Shown in pieces: positions 34,690 through 45,115 of a stretch of 64,000 nt of DNA. The first letter of the stretch is position 1. Each line of letters starts with the position of its first letter. The notes below the pieces were generated by a model. It did not search any database. It was not told the DNA's origin and saw only the letters and a list, made by a program, of their open reading frames with translations. The stretch comes from Diadophis punctatus similis. Lineage: Eukaryota > Chordata > Lepidosauria > Squamata > Dipsadidae. The stretch covers positions 5,545,684 through 5,609,683 of the forward strand of contig JALIGW010000026.1 of NCBI GenBank assembly GCA_023053685.1, given 5' to 3'. Made by a program: the position numbers and the translations under genes.

Positions 34690-34995
34690 AAGGTGCCTGC
34701 GTATTCTTTGGACAGACCAGGAAGTCCTGGAGCGCATAACGCCTGACGTGTGGCTGGAAGGCAAAAATCACAAAACTGCACTTCACCTACTTCGTGCAAA
34801 GGAGTTCGCTGGAGAAAGCAATTGTGGTTGGAAGAGTTTAGCGGTGAAAGGAAACCGGGCCGACAAAGGAGACGGGAGGGCTGGACACCATCAAAGCCGA
34901 CACCAGCCGGAGCACAGAACAACTCAAAGAAGCAGTGCACGATCAGAAGAGGTGGAGAGAAACCTGGCCCACAGAATCACCAAAGGGTTGGACAT
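34690..34995 (+). mobile_element. RTE-clade LINE 3' fragment
   Basis: The + strand carries decayed coding for LRILWTDQEVLERITPDVWL-like and RRREGWTPSKPTPAGAQNNS-like text (an RTE C-terminal repeat with WLDTIKADTS... in another frame). Frames are shifted. Confidence 0.65.
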
Positions 34996-35382
34996 GCCTG
35001 AATGGATAACACCATCGTCATACTTAAACAAATCCTTGCAAATATATACATGGCTGTTCTCCTTCCCTGTTGCATTGTTATCTTTTGCGACACTTAAAAG
35101 AACTCTTAGCATTCCACCAAAGAATAATTGAATTGTGTCTAAAGCAGTTGCTGTGGATCTTTGTAGCTAGCGTGGCTCTTTCAAATCCACTTATTGGTTC
35201 TGGGAAAAAACCACTCTCGAGTCAAGTGTTTGAAGGAAATCTGAGCTGCTATGTCAGTAGGGCAAATTGCTCCTAACGGCCCTCCCCATTGCTAAAGCTC
35301 AGATTTCATATCATCTCTCCAGCTTCGTTCTTTTGGTTGGGCAGCTTGTGTTTTCCTTAGATAGGTTTGTTTGCTTGCTTAC

Positions 35383-35449
35383 CTCCTGCGCTGTGGACAT
35401 CCCAGAAGTCAAACAGGAGAATCACTTTATCTGAGAAAAAGAAATGCAT
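35383..35449 (-). CDS. SLC31A2: SLC31A2 first recognisable coding exon
   Basis: Exon of 67 bp on the - strand, acceptor CTACAG, donor GTAAGC. It reads MHFFFSDKVILLFDFWDVHS followed by AG and a split Gly codon. Human CTR2 starts MAMHFIFSDTAVLLFDFWSV, so the match begins at the third residue. The ATG lies immediately after the acceptor AG: either translation starts here (139-residue protein) or an upstream exon adds residues in phase 0. A candidate is the open stretch 42796-42755. The short N-terminus without Met-rich copper-binding repeats is what separates CTR2 from CTR1. Confidence 0.92.
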
Positions 35450-35689
35450 CTGTAGGAGATTTGGGGAAGGGGGAGGCAAAAGAAAAACACCAAAATTAAA
35501 ACATAAGTATGTCTCTTATGGCTAGACATATGTTGATTTCAATGGACGGTGCTGTTAGGTGTGGACTGCAATACTCCAAATATTCACTAGAAGACAGCAA
35601 AGGTACATAGAAAAGATTCTTTGAGGCCATCTGGTGGTCCTCCACAGTATTTCAGCCTGAACCTGATAACTATTACCATTCAAGGGACA

Positions 35690-35815
35690 TAGAATCATAG
35701 GGCTGAAAGAGGCCTTGGAGATCTCTAGTTCAACCCCCTGCCCAAGGCAGGTGTCCTTATTCCATTGCAGGCAAATGGATGTCCACTTTTTTCTGGAAAA
35801 CCTCATATGATGGAG
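35690..35815 (-). mobile_element. CR1 LINE tail fragment
   Basis: Diverged antisense CR1 tail (GGCCTTGGAGATCTCTAGTT, CCCCCTGCCCAAGGCAGG). Confidence 0.75.
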
Positions 35816-35821
35816 ATGGAG

Positions 35822-36056
<235 letters not shown>

Positions 36057-36326
36057 TCATTGGTCCTCATATTTGTTCCTTATGCCCTCTGTCTGGTAAA
36101 CTCATAAGATTTGTTTTTCTTGCCATGTACATGCATACATCCAAACTAGACAGTATTGTTTCTCTGTGTCATATAATATATGTGGGTATATGCATAATTT
36201 TTGTATTTATTTATTCTGTCATGGTTATGTAGTGTGTATTGGTGGTGGTGACCCTTTGAGAGCAGAAGGCAACAAAATTTCATTTTAATGTATGCCAATT
36301 AGTGGACATTCAATGTGACAATAAAG
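36057..36326 (+). mobile_element. LINE 3' UTR tail
   Basis: Sequence ending CAATGTGACAATAAAGCTATTCTATTC, a LINE 3' end (L2/CR1-like) with AATAAA, feeding directly into the (ATTCT)n array. The family is inferred from the tail only. Confidence 0.55.
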
Positions 36327-36556
36327 CTATTCTATTCTATTCTATTCTATTCTATTCTATTCTATTCTATTCTATTCTATTCCATTCCATTCCATTCCAT
36401 TCCATTCCATTCCATTCCATTCCATTCCATTTTCTATTCTATTCTATTCTATTCTATTCTATTCTATTCTATTCTATTCTATTCCATTCCATTCCATTCC
36501 ATTCCATTCCATTCCATTCCATTCCATTCCATTCCATTCTATTCTATTCTATTCAA
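36327..36556. repeat. (ATTCT)n and (ATTCC)n array
   Basis: Alternating blocks of ATTCT and ATTCC pentamers, twice each, about 230 bp. Confidence 0.97.
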
Positions 36557-36790
36557 TGGGTGGAAACTAATCAAGGAGAAAAGCAACTTAGAACGAAGGA
36601 GAAATTTCCTGACAGTTAGAACAATTAATCTGTGGAACAGCCTGCCTCCAGAAGTTGTGAATGCTCAAACACTGGAAGTTTTTAAGATGATGTTGGATAA
36701 CCATTTGTCTGAAGTGGTGTAGGGTTTCCTGCCTAAGCAGGGGGTTGGACTAGAAGACCTCCAAGGTCCCTTCCAACTCTGTTATTATAT
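36557..36790 (+). mobile_element. CR1 LINE 3' fragment, sense
   Basis: Reads TGGGTGGAAACTAATCAAGG, ACAATTAATCTGTGGAACAG, GGTTGGACTAGAAGACCTCC and CCCTTCCAACTCTGTTATTA. It is 5'-truncated at the end of the ATTCT array. Confidence 0.94.
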
Positions 36791-36812
36791 TATTATATTA
36801 TATATTATTATT

Positions 36813-36962
36813 CTACTCTACTCTACTCTACTCTACTCTACTCTACTCTACTCTACTCTACTCTACTCTACTCTATTCTAATTCATATTCTATTCTATTC
36901 TATTCTATTCTATTCTATTCTATTCTATTCTATTCTATTCTATTCTATTCTATTCTATTCTA
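36813..36962. repeat. (CTCTA)n then (TTCTA)n array
   Basis: Pentamer array after the CR1 tail, with a switch from CTCTA to TTCTA near 36870. Confidence 0.96.
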
Positions 36963-37439
36963 TATAATTAAGAAAACATTCTTAGCGGAGGGCAATTTAC
37001 AATTTTGTTTCCCCCCCAGAAATTAATACTTTCTGAATGGGATAAAGCCAGGTGGAACAGAACAGCTAGTAGGCAATTGGAGGCAGTCCACATATAATCC
37101 CTTGCCATGCTGGTTAGTATGAAACAATAGGCCAATTCTGTATGTATGTGGTCATTTTTGATCATGTGAGCTATTTCTATTTACTGGTAACCCATGATTA
37201 TCCGTCATCTTACTCTACCTAATTGATGCCTCTTGCTTTCCCTTCCCATCAGAGTTGTAAAGGCAATTTGCAAATATACCTGGCCTTTCCACAAAGCTTT
37301 CAACCTCCAGGAATTTCGGCTTCTCAGTTGCACCCTTGTGCCTGGAACCGAATTCCACCCTCTCTCAGAGAGGATATCCAAACCGTCTGAATTACAACAC
37401 GTAATAAGAAAATAAACCAGTCACTAGGGACAAATGTGG

Positions 37440-37518
37440 AACAACAACCACAACCACAACAACCACAACAACCACAACAACCACAACAACAATAACAACA
37501 ACAACAACAACAACAACA
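37440..37518. repeat. (CAA)n / CCACAA microsatellite
   Basis: CCACAACAA units grade to pure CAA, abutting an antisense CR1 copy. Confidence 0.95.
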
Positions 37519-37737
37519 GAGTTGGAAGGGACCTTGGAGGTCTTCTAGTCCAACCCTCTGCTTAGGCTGGAAACCCTACGCCACTTCAGACAAATGGTTA
37601 TCCAACATCTTCTTAAAAATGTCTAGTGTTGGAGCATTCACAACTTCTGGAGGCAAGCTGTTCCACGGATTAATTGTTCTAACTGTCAGGAAATTTCTCC
37701 TTAGTTCTAAGTTGCTTCTCTCCTTGTTTAGTTTCTG
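37519..37737 (-). mobile_element. CR1 LINE 3' fragment
   Basis: Antisense CR1 tail from GAGTTGGAAGGGACCTTGGA to TCTCCTTGTTTAGTTTC. Confidence 0.93.
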
Positions 37738-38590
37738 CAGATCTGTCTACAAATATTGTAATATGTAAAATATGAAAATTTTTTAAAAAAGGAATCCCAC
37801 TTCCTATCGTACTTATAGCTAAAGATCAGTACAAAATTTCGTTTACATATATTGTAAATATTTCCATTTCTAATTCATTTCAGTATCCATTTCTTCCATA
37901 TATTTGTCGGTGTAAGTTATCTTCTTTACTAAAGAATAATATAATAGTATAATATTGAATTAAATATTACTCAATATTTAATCTCATGTAATTATTATTA
38001 TATCACGACATAAAATATTCCAATTTCTAATTAACTTTCTATCCTATTTCATCTAACTCCCATATAAATTTCTTTAATGCATGCTCAATCCTCTTAGGGA
38101 TTCACTTAACAACTGTGGCAAGGAAGGTCGTAAAACGGGGCCTTAAACTCATTTAAGAAATGTCTTGCTTAGCCACGGAAGCGTTGGCCTCAATTGCGGT
38201 CATAAGGCGAGGACCATCTCTCCATGGTCCGTTTTTGTCTCGGCTGACGCTCGATCCGAGAAAAACATTTGGAAGCCGTTGTCTTCCAATTTGTGCCTTC
38301 TTGTTACCTGTTTGCCGAGGTTTGGACAGGTGTGTAGGCGAGACTGGATTTGCCTAGGTGTGGTAACAGTGAACACAAGTGGGGCAGGGGGAAAAAAAAA
38401 ACCACGCCAGCCAACAACAACAGCAGCAGCAGACGGTTTCCCAATCTGCAAGGGAGATTTCAAGTGATGACTCTTGAATCAGAAGGCTCTTTATGTAACC
38501 AGTCCTGTAGGAGGAAGTTTAAGAAGAGGGCTTCTCCCACACTCATGCAAATCCCGAAGCTAGAAGGGAGGTAACACACACATACACAAT
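37738..38590. other. SLC31A2 intron or upstream region, no gene seen
   Basis: AT-rich to 38080, then a diverged piece (38090-38230, TTCACTTAACAACTGTGGCA) of the CAGGTAGTC MITE family, then mixed sequence. No exon found. Confidence 0.5.
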
Positions 38591-38599
38591 CACGCCTGG

Positions 38600-39302
38600 A
38601 TACAGTGAGTCTTTGGCGCTCTCTGCACTTGGCGGTTTTCTTGCAGACGTTTCATGACCCAACTAGGTAACATCATCAGTGTCGTCATCATCCAACCAAA
38701 GAACCACCTAGACTGCTCCCACCAACTCTGTCAGGGCAAGCCACTAGAATATAAATTGAGAGCAAACCCCACTCCCTGCTAGCATTGATGGTGTTACCTA
38801 GTTGGGTCATGAAACGTCTGCAAGAAAACAACCTAGCTCAGAGAGCACCAAGAACCCTACAGTCCTCCTCCTCCTTCCTCCCCCTCTCCACAAACACTCA
38901 CTCCCTTCTAGCACTGATGTTGTTATGTAGTATGGTAATAAAACGTCTGCAAGAAAACAACCCAGCTCAGAGAGCACCAAGGACCCCACAATCCTCCTCC
39001 TCCTCCTCCCTTTCTCTTTCTCCTCTACTCCTCAAACCCCACTCTCTTCTAGCACTGATGATGTTGCCTAGTTGGGTCATGAAACGTCTGCAAGAAAACA
39101 ACCAAGCTCAGAGAGCACCAAGGACCCCACAGACATCCTCCTCCTCTCTTTCTGCTCCTTCTCCTCCCTTTCTCTTCCTCCTCCCTTTCTCCTCCTCCTT
39201 CATTCTTCAAACCCCACTCTCTTCTAGCACTGATGATGTTGCCTAGTTGGGTCATGAAACGTCTGCAAGAAAACAACCAAGCTCAGAGAGCACCAAGGAC
39301 CC
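38600..39302. repeat. Tandem cluster of GAAACGTCTGCAAG units
   Basis: One inverted unit (38605-38690), then four direct units starting at ~38780, 38910, 39045 and 39225. Each has TAGCACTGATG, GTTGGGTCATGAAACGTCTG, AGCTCAGAGAGCACCAAGGA and a TCC-rich spacer, so it behaves as a minisatellite of ~130-180 bp. Confidence 0.85.
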
Positions 39303-39607
39303 CTCATTCCAAGCTACAAACATTCTCCTTGTTTTTTCATGTGCCGCAAATTTATTAAAGCAGTTCTGAAGAAGCAAAATATAGATTGTTTCGGCCCAGC
39401 ACCCTAGAAAACCTAGGCTGAGGGTTTTGAGCTCACTTGCTTAAACAGCTATTTCTGGCATGTTCTCCAACCCAAAATGTAAAGCCATCCACCTCCCTGA
39501 ATGTGATCTCCCCCTGCCCCTGATCAAGGACAGACCACCCACCCAAAATGGGGTTTCAACCTCCTATTTTTGCTAACGGTCACTTTCAGCCGCCTTATTT
39601 TCTATTC

Positions 39608-39809
39608 CAACATTCCCCAATCTTCTGGCTTTGTGGACCAAGGGAGGGGAAGGGGAGAGAGGGGATGGCACACGTGCCCCCTACTCACACAAATGGAGCC
39701 TTGTGGGTTCGCAGGCTGCTCGGGTAAGTGTAGCGGTACGTGCACCTTCACCTGCCACTTCCGTGGCCCAATTTCAAACAGGCCACGGCTTGGGAGTTAG
39801 AGACCCCTG
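39608..39809. mobile_element. hAT-type MITE with perfect target duplication
   Basis: Starts CAACATTCCCCAATCTTCTG, ends GGGAGTTAGAGACCCCTG; TTCTATTC flanks it at 39600-39607 and 39810-39817 (8/8). 202 bp, non-coding. Terminal repeats are diverged. Confidence 0.8.
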
Positions 39810-40054
39810 TTCTATTCACTTTTACACCTTCTGTTTTCCCAGACCAAGTAACACAACCCCGTTTGTGACAGGAAGTGCCTTGCAGAGCAGCCTCAGAAAG
39901 TTTCTAACCAGCAAACAGCTGTTTGCGGAAGCCTGAGTCCTCAGTTTCCCCTCCTGCTGTTGAGCAAGGGAAGAGGAATTCACCTTCAGAGGTTTTTGCA
40001 ATGTCTCTCCTACTCGAGAACCGAAGACGTGGGAGTCGAGTTCAGAGAGAACCA

Positions 40055-40515
40055 GTATTGGTTGACATTTATTTTATTTATTTATTTATTTATTTTGGTT
40101 TTCTTCTATGCCGCCCAACTCCCGGGGGACTCAGGGTGGCATACAGCAAAAAAAAATACAAGAGCACCAACAATAAACATTACTTAAAACCAAATATAAA
40201 AATTAAATATTCAATATTAAAAACGTCCAACAACCAGACATACCCGGGGGAGAGCTCAGATGGATTAGGCTCTACCCCCCTGCCTGCAGGAAAAGCCATG
40301 TCTTGATGGCTTTTCGGAAGGCCAGCAGGGTGGGGATGGTTCGGGTCTCTGGGGGAAGTTGGTTCCAGAGCGCGGGGCCCGCCACAGAGAAGGTCCTCCC
40401 CCTAGGGCCCGCCAGCCGGCATTGCTTGGCTGACGGGACCTGGAGGAGGACATTATAGGAGAACAGCTGTTTTAACAATGGTTCAAAGCTTCAGGAATCT
40501 GGTAGCCCATTTCTC
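40055..40515 (-). mobile_element. L2-like LINE C-terminus and 3' end
   Basis: The - strand reads GRTFSVAGPALWNQLPPETR and TIPTLLAFRKAIKTWLFLQA, the typical end of L2-type reverse-transcriptase proteins. The 3' UTR carries ATAAATAAATAAATAAAATAAA. Confidence 0.85.
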
Positions 40516-40732
40516 CAACTGACACATTCTATTAAGGCCATTGGCTTTCATCAGGACCAACCCATAAGCGCCCCCCCATTTTTATTTATTTATTTATGTT
40601 TTATTTGTTGTTTTCCTTTAACAGCCATACACATATTTTGTGGACAGTGTATTGACTGGGTCACTATACTTTTTACACAATGCTAACAGTAATAATACAA
40701 TTCAATATACATCATCCTAATCCTCCAACGTT

Positions 40733-41125
40733 TGAAGGTTGAGGCCTTTGAACGATGGTGCTGGAGAAGACTCCTGCGAGTCCCTTGGACTGCAAGGCGA
40801 TCAAACCGGTCAGTCCTAGAGGAGATCAACCCTGACTGCTCTTTAGAGGGCCAGATCCTGAAGATGAAACTAAAATACTTTGGCCACCAAATGAGAAGGA
40901 AGGACTCACTGGAGAAGAAGAGCCTAATGCTGGGAACAATTGAGGGCGAAAGAAGAAGGGGACGGCAGAGAACGAGGTGGCTGGATGGAGTCACTGAAGC
41001 AGTCGGCGTGAGCTTAAATGGACTTCGGACGATGGTACAGGACAGGAAGGCCTGGAGGAATGTTGTCCATATGGCCACGATGGGTCGGACACGACTTCGC
41101 AACTAACAACAAACAACAACAATCT
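40733..41125 (+). mobile_element. BovB LINE C-terminal fragment
   Basis: The + strand has an open segment reading ERWCWRRLLRVPWTARRSNR, SLEGQILKMKLKYFGHQMRR, MLGTIEGERRRGRQRTRWLD and ending MGRTRLRN, followed by an ACAACAACAA tail. This is the diagnostic end of BovB (compare cattle LLRVPWTARRSNQ). 124 codons without a stop, so it is a rather young copy. Confidence 0.93.
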
Positions 41126-42130
41126 TCCAACTTCTAACCTTAACATGCACATTATAATTATAATTCTTTTATAATCCAGTGTGTATAATACTATTTTCCC
41201 AATTTGTACTCATCTTCCCCACCCCATTTGTTAGGGTTCTTCTACATTCACCTCTTTGTCTTTAAACAATACCATTCCCTCTTTATCATTCTTTGTCACT
41301 TTTTTCATAAATACATTTAGACATCGATAACATTTCTTCATACAGTGTATTTGTTGTCCCCTGCTGAGTGACTAATATTTTAATATTTTAAAAATTACTC
41401 AATATTCCACGATAATTCCAATATCCCAATTATCTAGAAACACCAATAAGGCCAATTGTTAACAAGGTTTAATCAGTCCTGGGATTATATCTCCAAGTCC
41501 CCTAAATTTCTAGTCCTTAAAAGTTATAAGTTTCAATGTACTTTTTACACTCTGTTAATAATAACAACACAATTAGGTTACCTAATCATAGACTTCCACC
41601 TTCTAACCTTAATTTGCTTATGATTATAGTAAATTCTATTATCTATCGATATGGGTACTACTATTTTCCCAATTTATACTTTTTACTTTTTACTTTTATT
41701 TTTTAATAAAGTCACCATATTGAAAGGTGTTTTGTCTCTTTCCATCATCTCTTGCCCTTTTTAAAATTCCATCGTTCATTGACTTTTTGGTCACTCTTTT
41801 GTATCTCTCTCTCTTGGAATCTTATCTCTCTTTCTAACATTTTTATACAAACTAAATATTCCTCTCTGGCTTTCCCCAAAATTTTGTCTTTTGATGAAGA
41901 AAGTTGATTGGAAAAGGTGCTACCAGACTCCATTTTTTTCCTCCAGTCTAATATCTGGACTCCGTGAATCTTAACTCTTAAGAAGTTTAGAGGTTTCCAC
42001 TTTGTTGTGTCCCACAGTTGGTTGACCAAGCCATCAGTTTTTAATCACACCTTGCCTCCAATTCTGGTTTATGTTCCCTTCAGCACTTTGCCTTACATTT
42101 TGTATCTCTCTTTGTTAATGGAAGTGGCTG
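41126..42130 (-). mobile_element. Unclassified retroelement-like region
   Basis: AT-rich sequence. A 94-codon - strand frame (42029-41745) contains MVNQLWDTTKWKPLNFLRVK and CIKMLEREIRFQEREIQKSD, a coiled-coil-like piece that resembles retroelement ORF1 remnants more than a host gene. A motif CTTCTAACCTTAA recurs at 41131 and 41601. Confidence 0.4.
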
Positions 42131-42754
42131 TATAACAAACATATGTTTTAAAACAACAACAACAGCTTAAAGAGATCAGGGAGAAGTTTGAAACTGTCAC
42201 CACCATCCTGGATGCATATATCAACTCTTTTTGCAACAATTTCTAAGACAAAGTAACAGCGAAACAAAACATTGACTTGAGCCAAGAACCCACGGCTCCA
42301 AATAAAAGACAGCAGGGTTAGGAAGGATTGAAATCAGTGGGCGAGTCCCTTAACGTTTACATAGCGCTACAAATAAGGCAAAACTGGGGGAAGTTGTACA
42401 AGACTAAAAAGGATCGACCGATTCCTAGTGGATCCAGTTTTGTTTTGTTTTTTTTAAATATCAAAAAGGATATTTCTGATCACCGAGGGTTTAATTTCGT
42501 ACGGATTCCCAGAAGAAAGGAGCGGAAAAAGCTATCCCCCCTTGCAAATTGAAAATAACACTTACTGGCATCATCATTGTGATTTCTATTTTTTCCCCCA
42601 CTTCTTTTTGCTGTTTGTTTGTTTCTTTTTTTCCTTTTTCTCCCAGGTAAAAAGCAGTAATACAAGGCGGGCGAGTTTAATGCGATCCTTTAAGTTTTTG
42701 CTTGCCTTATCTTCTCCCTTTGCTAGCAGGTTCCGCCTTTTGCTAGAGACGCAC
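42131..42754. other. Region just inside the putative SLC31A2 5' end
   Basis: No repeat or exon recognised, other than the candidate splice donor at 42754-42753 (- strand GAGAG then GTGCGT). Confidence 0.4.
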
Positions 42755-42880
42755 CTCTCCCGGGTTAATTAAATAAAGACACAGATAGGCAGGCATCAAG
42801 CCTCCTGCAAGCCATTACGGGAGGCGCAAGGCACGCTGGGGGTTGTAGTTTCTGCCTCTGGATTTCGCCCCGCCCCACCT
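42755..42880 (-). promoter_or_regulatory. Probable SLC31A2 promoter and exon 1
   Basis: On the - strand, in order: a GC box GGGGCGGGGC (42876-42867); a ZNF143/STAF-type element ACTACAACCCCCAGCGTGCC followed by TTGCG (about 42850-42825); an ATG (42815-42813) opening a 16-codon frame; a second ATG (42796-42794) opening 14 codons that reach the donor at 42755 in phase 0 with the ATG of exon 35449. This is the only place upstream of SLC31A2 with promoter-like CpG and GC-box content. The assignment is inferred. Confidence 0.55.
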
Positions 42881-42974
42881 AGATTTAATCTTAAGCAAAT
42901 AGCGCATCCTGCTGCGCGCTTTGCGTGAGCAAATGTTCATCCAAAGGTGGATCTTTAAAGGCCACCCGAGCCTT

Positions 42975-43075
42975 CCAAACTCTCCCTGTGGACTACAGCT
43001 CCCATGATTCTTGATTTAAAGGAAATCCGAGCCTTCAAACGGTCTCTAGGGACTACAATTCCCATGTCCTGGATG
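42975..43075 (+). promoter_or_regulatory. Two further ZNF143-like elements in a ~60-bp tandem repeat
   Basis: GACTACAGCTCCCATGATTC (42991) and GACTACAATTCCCATGTCCT (43051) on the + strand, each in a repeated context (GAGCCTTCCAAAC and GAGCCTTCAAAC upstream). They resemble the ACTACAACTCCCAGCATGC core. They may be active sites or the remains of a repeat that carries such motifs. Confidence 0.4.
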
Positions 43076-43089
43076 ACTGAGAACCTCTG

Positions 43090-44040
43090 CAGACTTTTAG
43101 CTATACAATTTGGGATGAACACCCTTGGAATGGGGTGGGAGTAGGAATGGATTTCCAGAGGGGAAAAAAATTGCAGACTACAGGAACCAGGAGCACCATT
43201 CAGGTGACCCTGAGGACACAGATAAACCTCCAAGTCCCAAAAGGGTATTTTTTTCAAGAGGCAACTGGACTTTCTGGTTTTTCTTTGAAGACGTTTCGCT
43301 TCTCATCCAAGAAGCTTCTTCAGCTCTGACAGGATTAGTGGGGAAAGGAAGGATTTATATTCCTTGCAGACAGCTGGTCCTTTGCGTCCTTTTAGAGGGT
43401 CGTTGAAGCACTTGGAGGTTTATCTGTGTCCACATCTGTGTCCTTTAGCTATACAATTTGGGATGAACATCCTTGGAATAGGGTGGGAGTAGGAATGGAT
43501 TTCCAGAGGGGAAAAAATTGCAGACTACAGGAACCAGGAGCACCACTCAGGTGACCCTGAGGACACAGATAAACCTCCAAGTCCCAAGGGTATTTTTTTC
43601 AAGAGGCAACTGGACTTTCTGGTTTTTCTTTGAAGAGGTTTCGCTTCTATCCAAGAAGCTTCTTCACCTCTCAGAGAAGCTTCTTAGATTTAGAAGTGAA
43701 ACGTCTTCAAAGAAAACCCAGAAAGTCCACTTGCCTCTTGAAAAAGCACCTTTGGGACAACCATGACCTGGATGACTGAGAATCTCCATAGACCTAAACC
43801 TCCAAGTGCTTCAATGATCCTCTAAAAGGACGCAAATGACCAGCTGTCTGCAAGGAATATAAATCCTTCCATTCCCCACCATCCAGTCAGAGCTGAAGAA
43901 GCTTCTTGGATGAGAAGCGAAATGTCTTCAAAATAAGAAAAAAACCAGAAAGTCCAGTTGCCTCCTGAAAAAGCACTTTTGGGACAACCATGACCTGGAT
44001 GACTGAGAATCTCTACAGACTCCAATGATTTGTTGCTTTC
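43090..44040. repeat. Interspersed repeat with GAAGCGAAACGTCTTCAA motif, three near copies
   Basis: 43100-43440 and 43440-43700 share TACAATTTGGGATGAACA, GCAGACTACAGGAACCAGGA and CCAGTTGCCTCTTGAAAA-type text. A third, inverted, piece is at 43690-44030 with GGATGAGAAGCGAAATGTCT. CAGAGCTGAAGAAGCTTCTT occurs in both orientations. Family unknown; the layout suggests local duplication with inversion. Confidence 0.7.
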
Positions 44041-44123
44041 CAAGCAGAATGGGTAGATACAGATAGATAGATAAACAGAGTTGGAAGGGACCTTGCAGGT
44101 ATTTGTATTTGTATTTGTTTATT

Positions 44124-44459
44124 TGTCACGATGTGAATATTGCCAGTTGAGCATCTCTACTATTTCTAGGTTTACTGTATTTTCTAATCAAGCAGACATG
44201 TGATATTTTTTACTGCGCATGTGTGCATTCCAGGAGTCTCCTCTTTCCTTTTTCTCCTGTGAGCCTCGCCGGAGGCAGACGTGATGTCTTAGCTGAGACA
44301 ATGTAGCTTAATAAGGTTTATATTTTTTGTTACTTTTGTACTGAAATAAATATTTTGTTAATTAGAATTGAATCCCGGTTTTATTTTCTAAGTAAGGATG
44401 ACTTCAAGGAAGCAAGATCCTATATCGCCTCTTTAATAGGAATAATTCTTATTCCGTCA
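44124..44459 (+). mobile_element. Solo LTR (diverged member), 5-bp target duplication
   Basis: Starts TGTCACGATGTGAATATTGC, contains GAAATAAATATTTTGTTAAT and ends TTCTTATTCCGTCA; TTATT flanks it at 44119-44123 and 44460-44464. 336 bp. Same family as the copies at 53482, 54700, 56193 and 60632. Confidence 0.85.
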
Positions 44460-44589
44460 TTATTTGTCAAGCATATATGATTATAAGCAAAGTTTAAACA
44501 GTAAAACATGATTGAATTTATATGTAATATTACAAGCATGAATAAGAGTAAAAGAGGTATGAATATTTGGGAACATTAGGACAGGAACG

Positions 44590-44990
44590 GTAGGCACGAT
44601 TGTGCGCTTATGCACGCCCCTTACCGACCACTTAGGAATGGGGTGAGGTCGATGATAGATAGACTAAGGTTGAAGTTTTTGGGGTTTGGGGAAGAAACTA
44701 CTGAGTCAGGTAAAGTGTTCCAGGCATTGACCACTCTGTTGTTGTAGTCGGATTTTTTGCAATCAAGTTTGGAGAGGTTTACATTAAGTTTGCATCTATT
44801 GTGAGTTCGTGTGTTATTGCGGTTGAAGCTGAAGTAGTCGTTAACAGGTAGGACGTTGTGGTGGATAATTTTGTGAGCTACACTTAGGTCAGATCGAAGG
44901 CGGTGTAGTTCTAAATTTTCAAGTCCCAAAATTTCAAGTCTGGTTTCGTAAGGTATTCTGTTGCGAACAGAGGAATGTAGTCCTCTGTTC
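44590..44990 (-). mobile_element. LINE C-terminal fragment (CR1/L2 group)
   Basis: A 123-codon - strand frame reads YETRLEILGLENLELHRLRS, DLSVAHKIIHHNVLPVNDYF and RVVNAWNTLPDSVVSSPNPK, matching the general end of CR1/L2-group reverse transcriptases. It has no intron signals or host-gene similarity. Confidence 0.8.
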
Positions 44991-45115
44991 ATCTAGTCCA
45001 ACCCCCTGCCCAAGCAGGAGACCCTTACATCTGCCTCTACCTCGGATCGAACTCACAACCTCCTGATTGTGAGGCAAGTGGTCCACCTCTAGGCCACAGG
45101 GAAGGGTAGTTGCAG
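44988..45115 (-). mobile_element. CR1 tail joined to a tRNA-like SINE head
   Basis: CAACCCCCTGCCCAAGCAGG followed by antisense GGCCTAGAGGTGGACCACTT and GAGTTCGATCCGAGG (A- and B-box-like), as in the SINE at 55945. Confidence 0.65.

Noticed and set aside
34542..34940. 132-codon - strand frame with a Cys-rich beginning
   Set aside because: It overlaps an RTE-type LINE fragment that reads better on the + strand.
41745..42029. 94-codon - strand frame as a possible host gene
   Set aside because: Coiled-coil-like text in AT-rich repeat surroundings, with no exon neighbours; more like a retroelement remnant.
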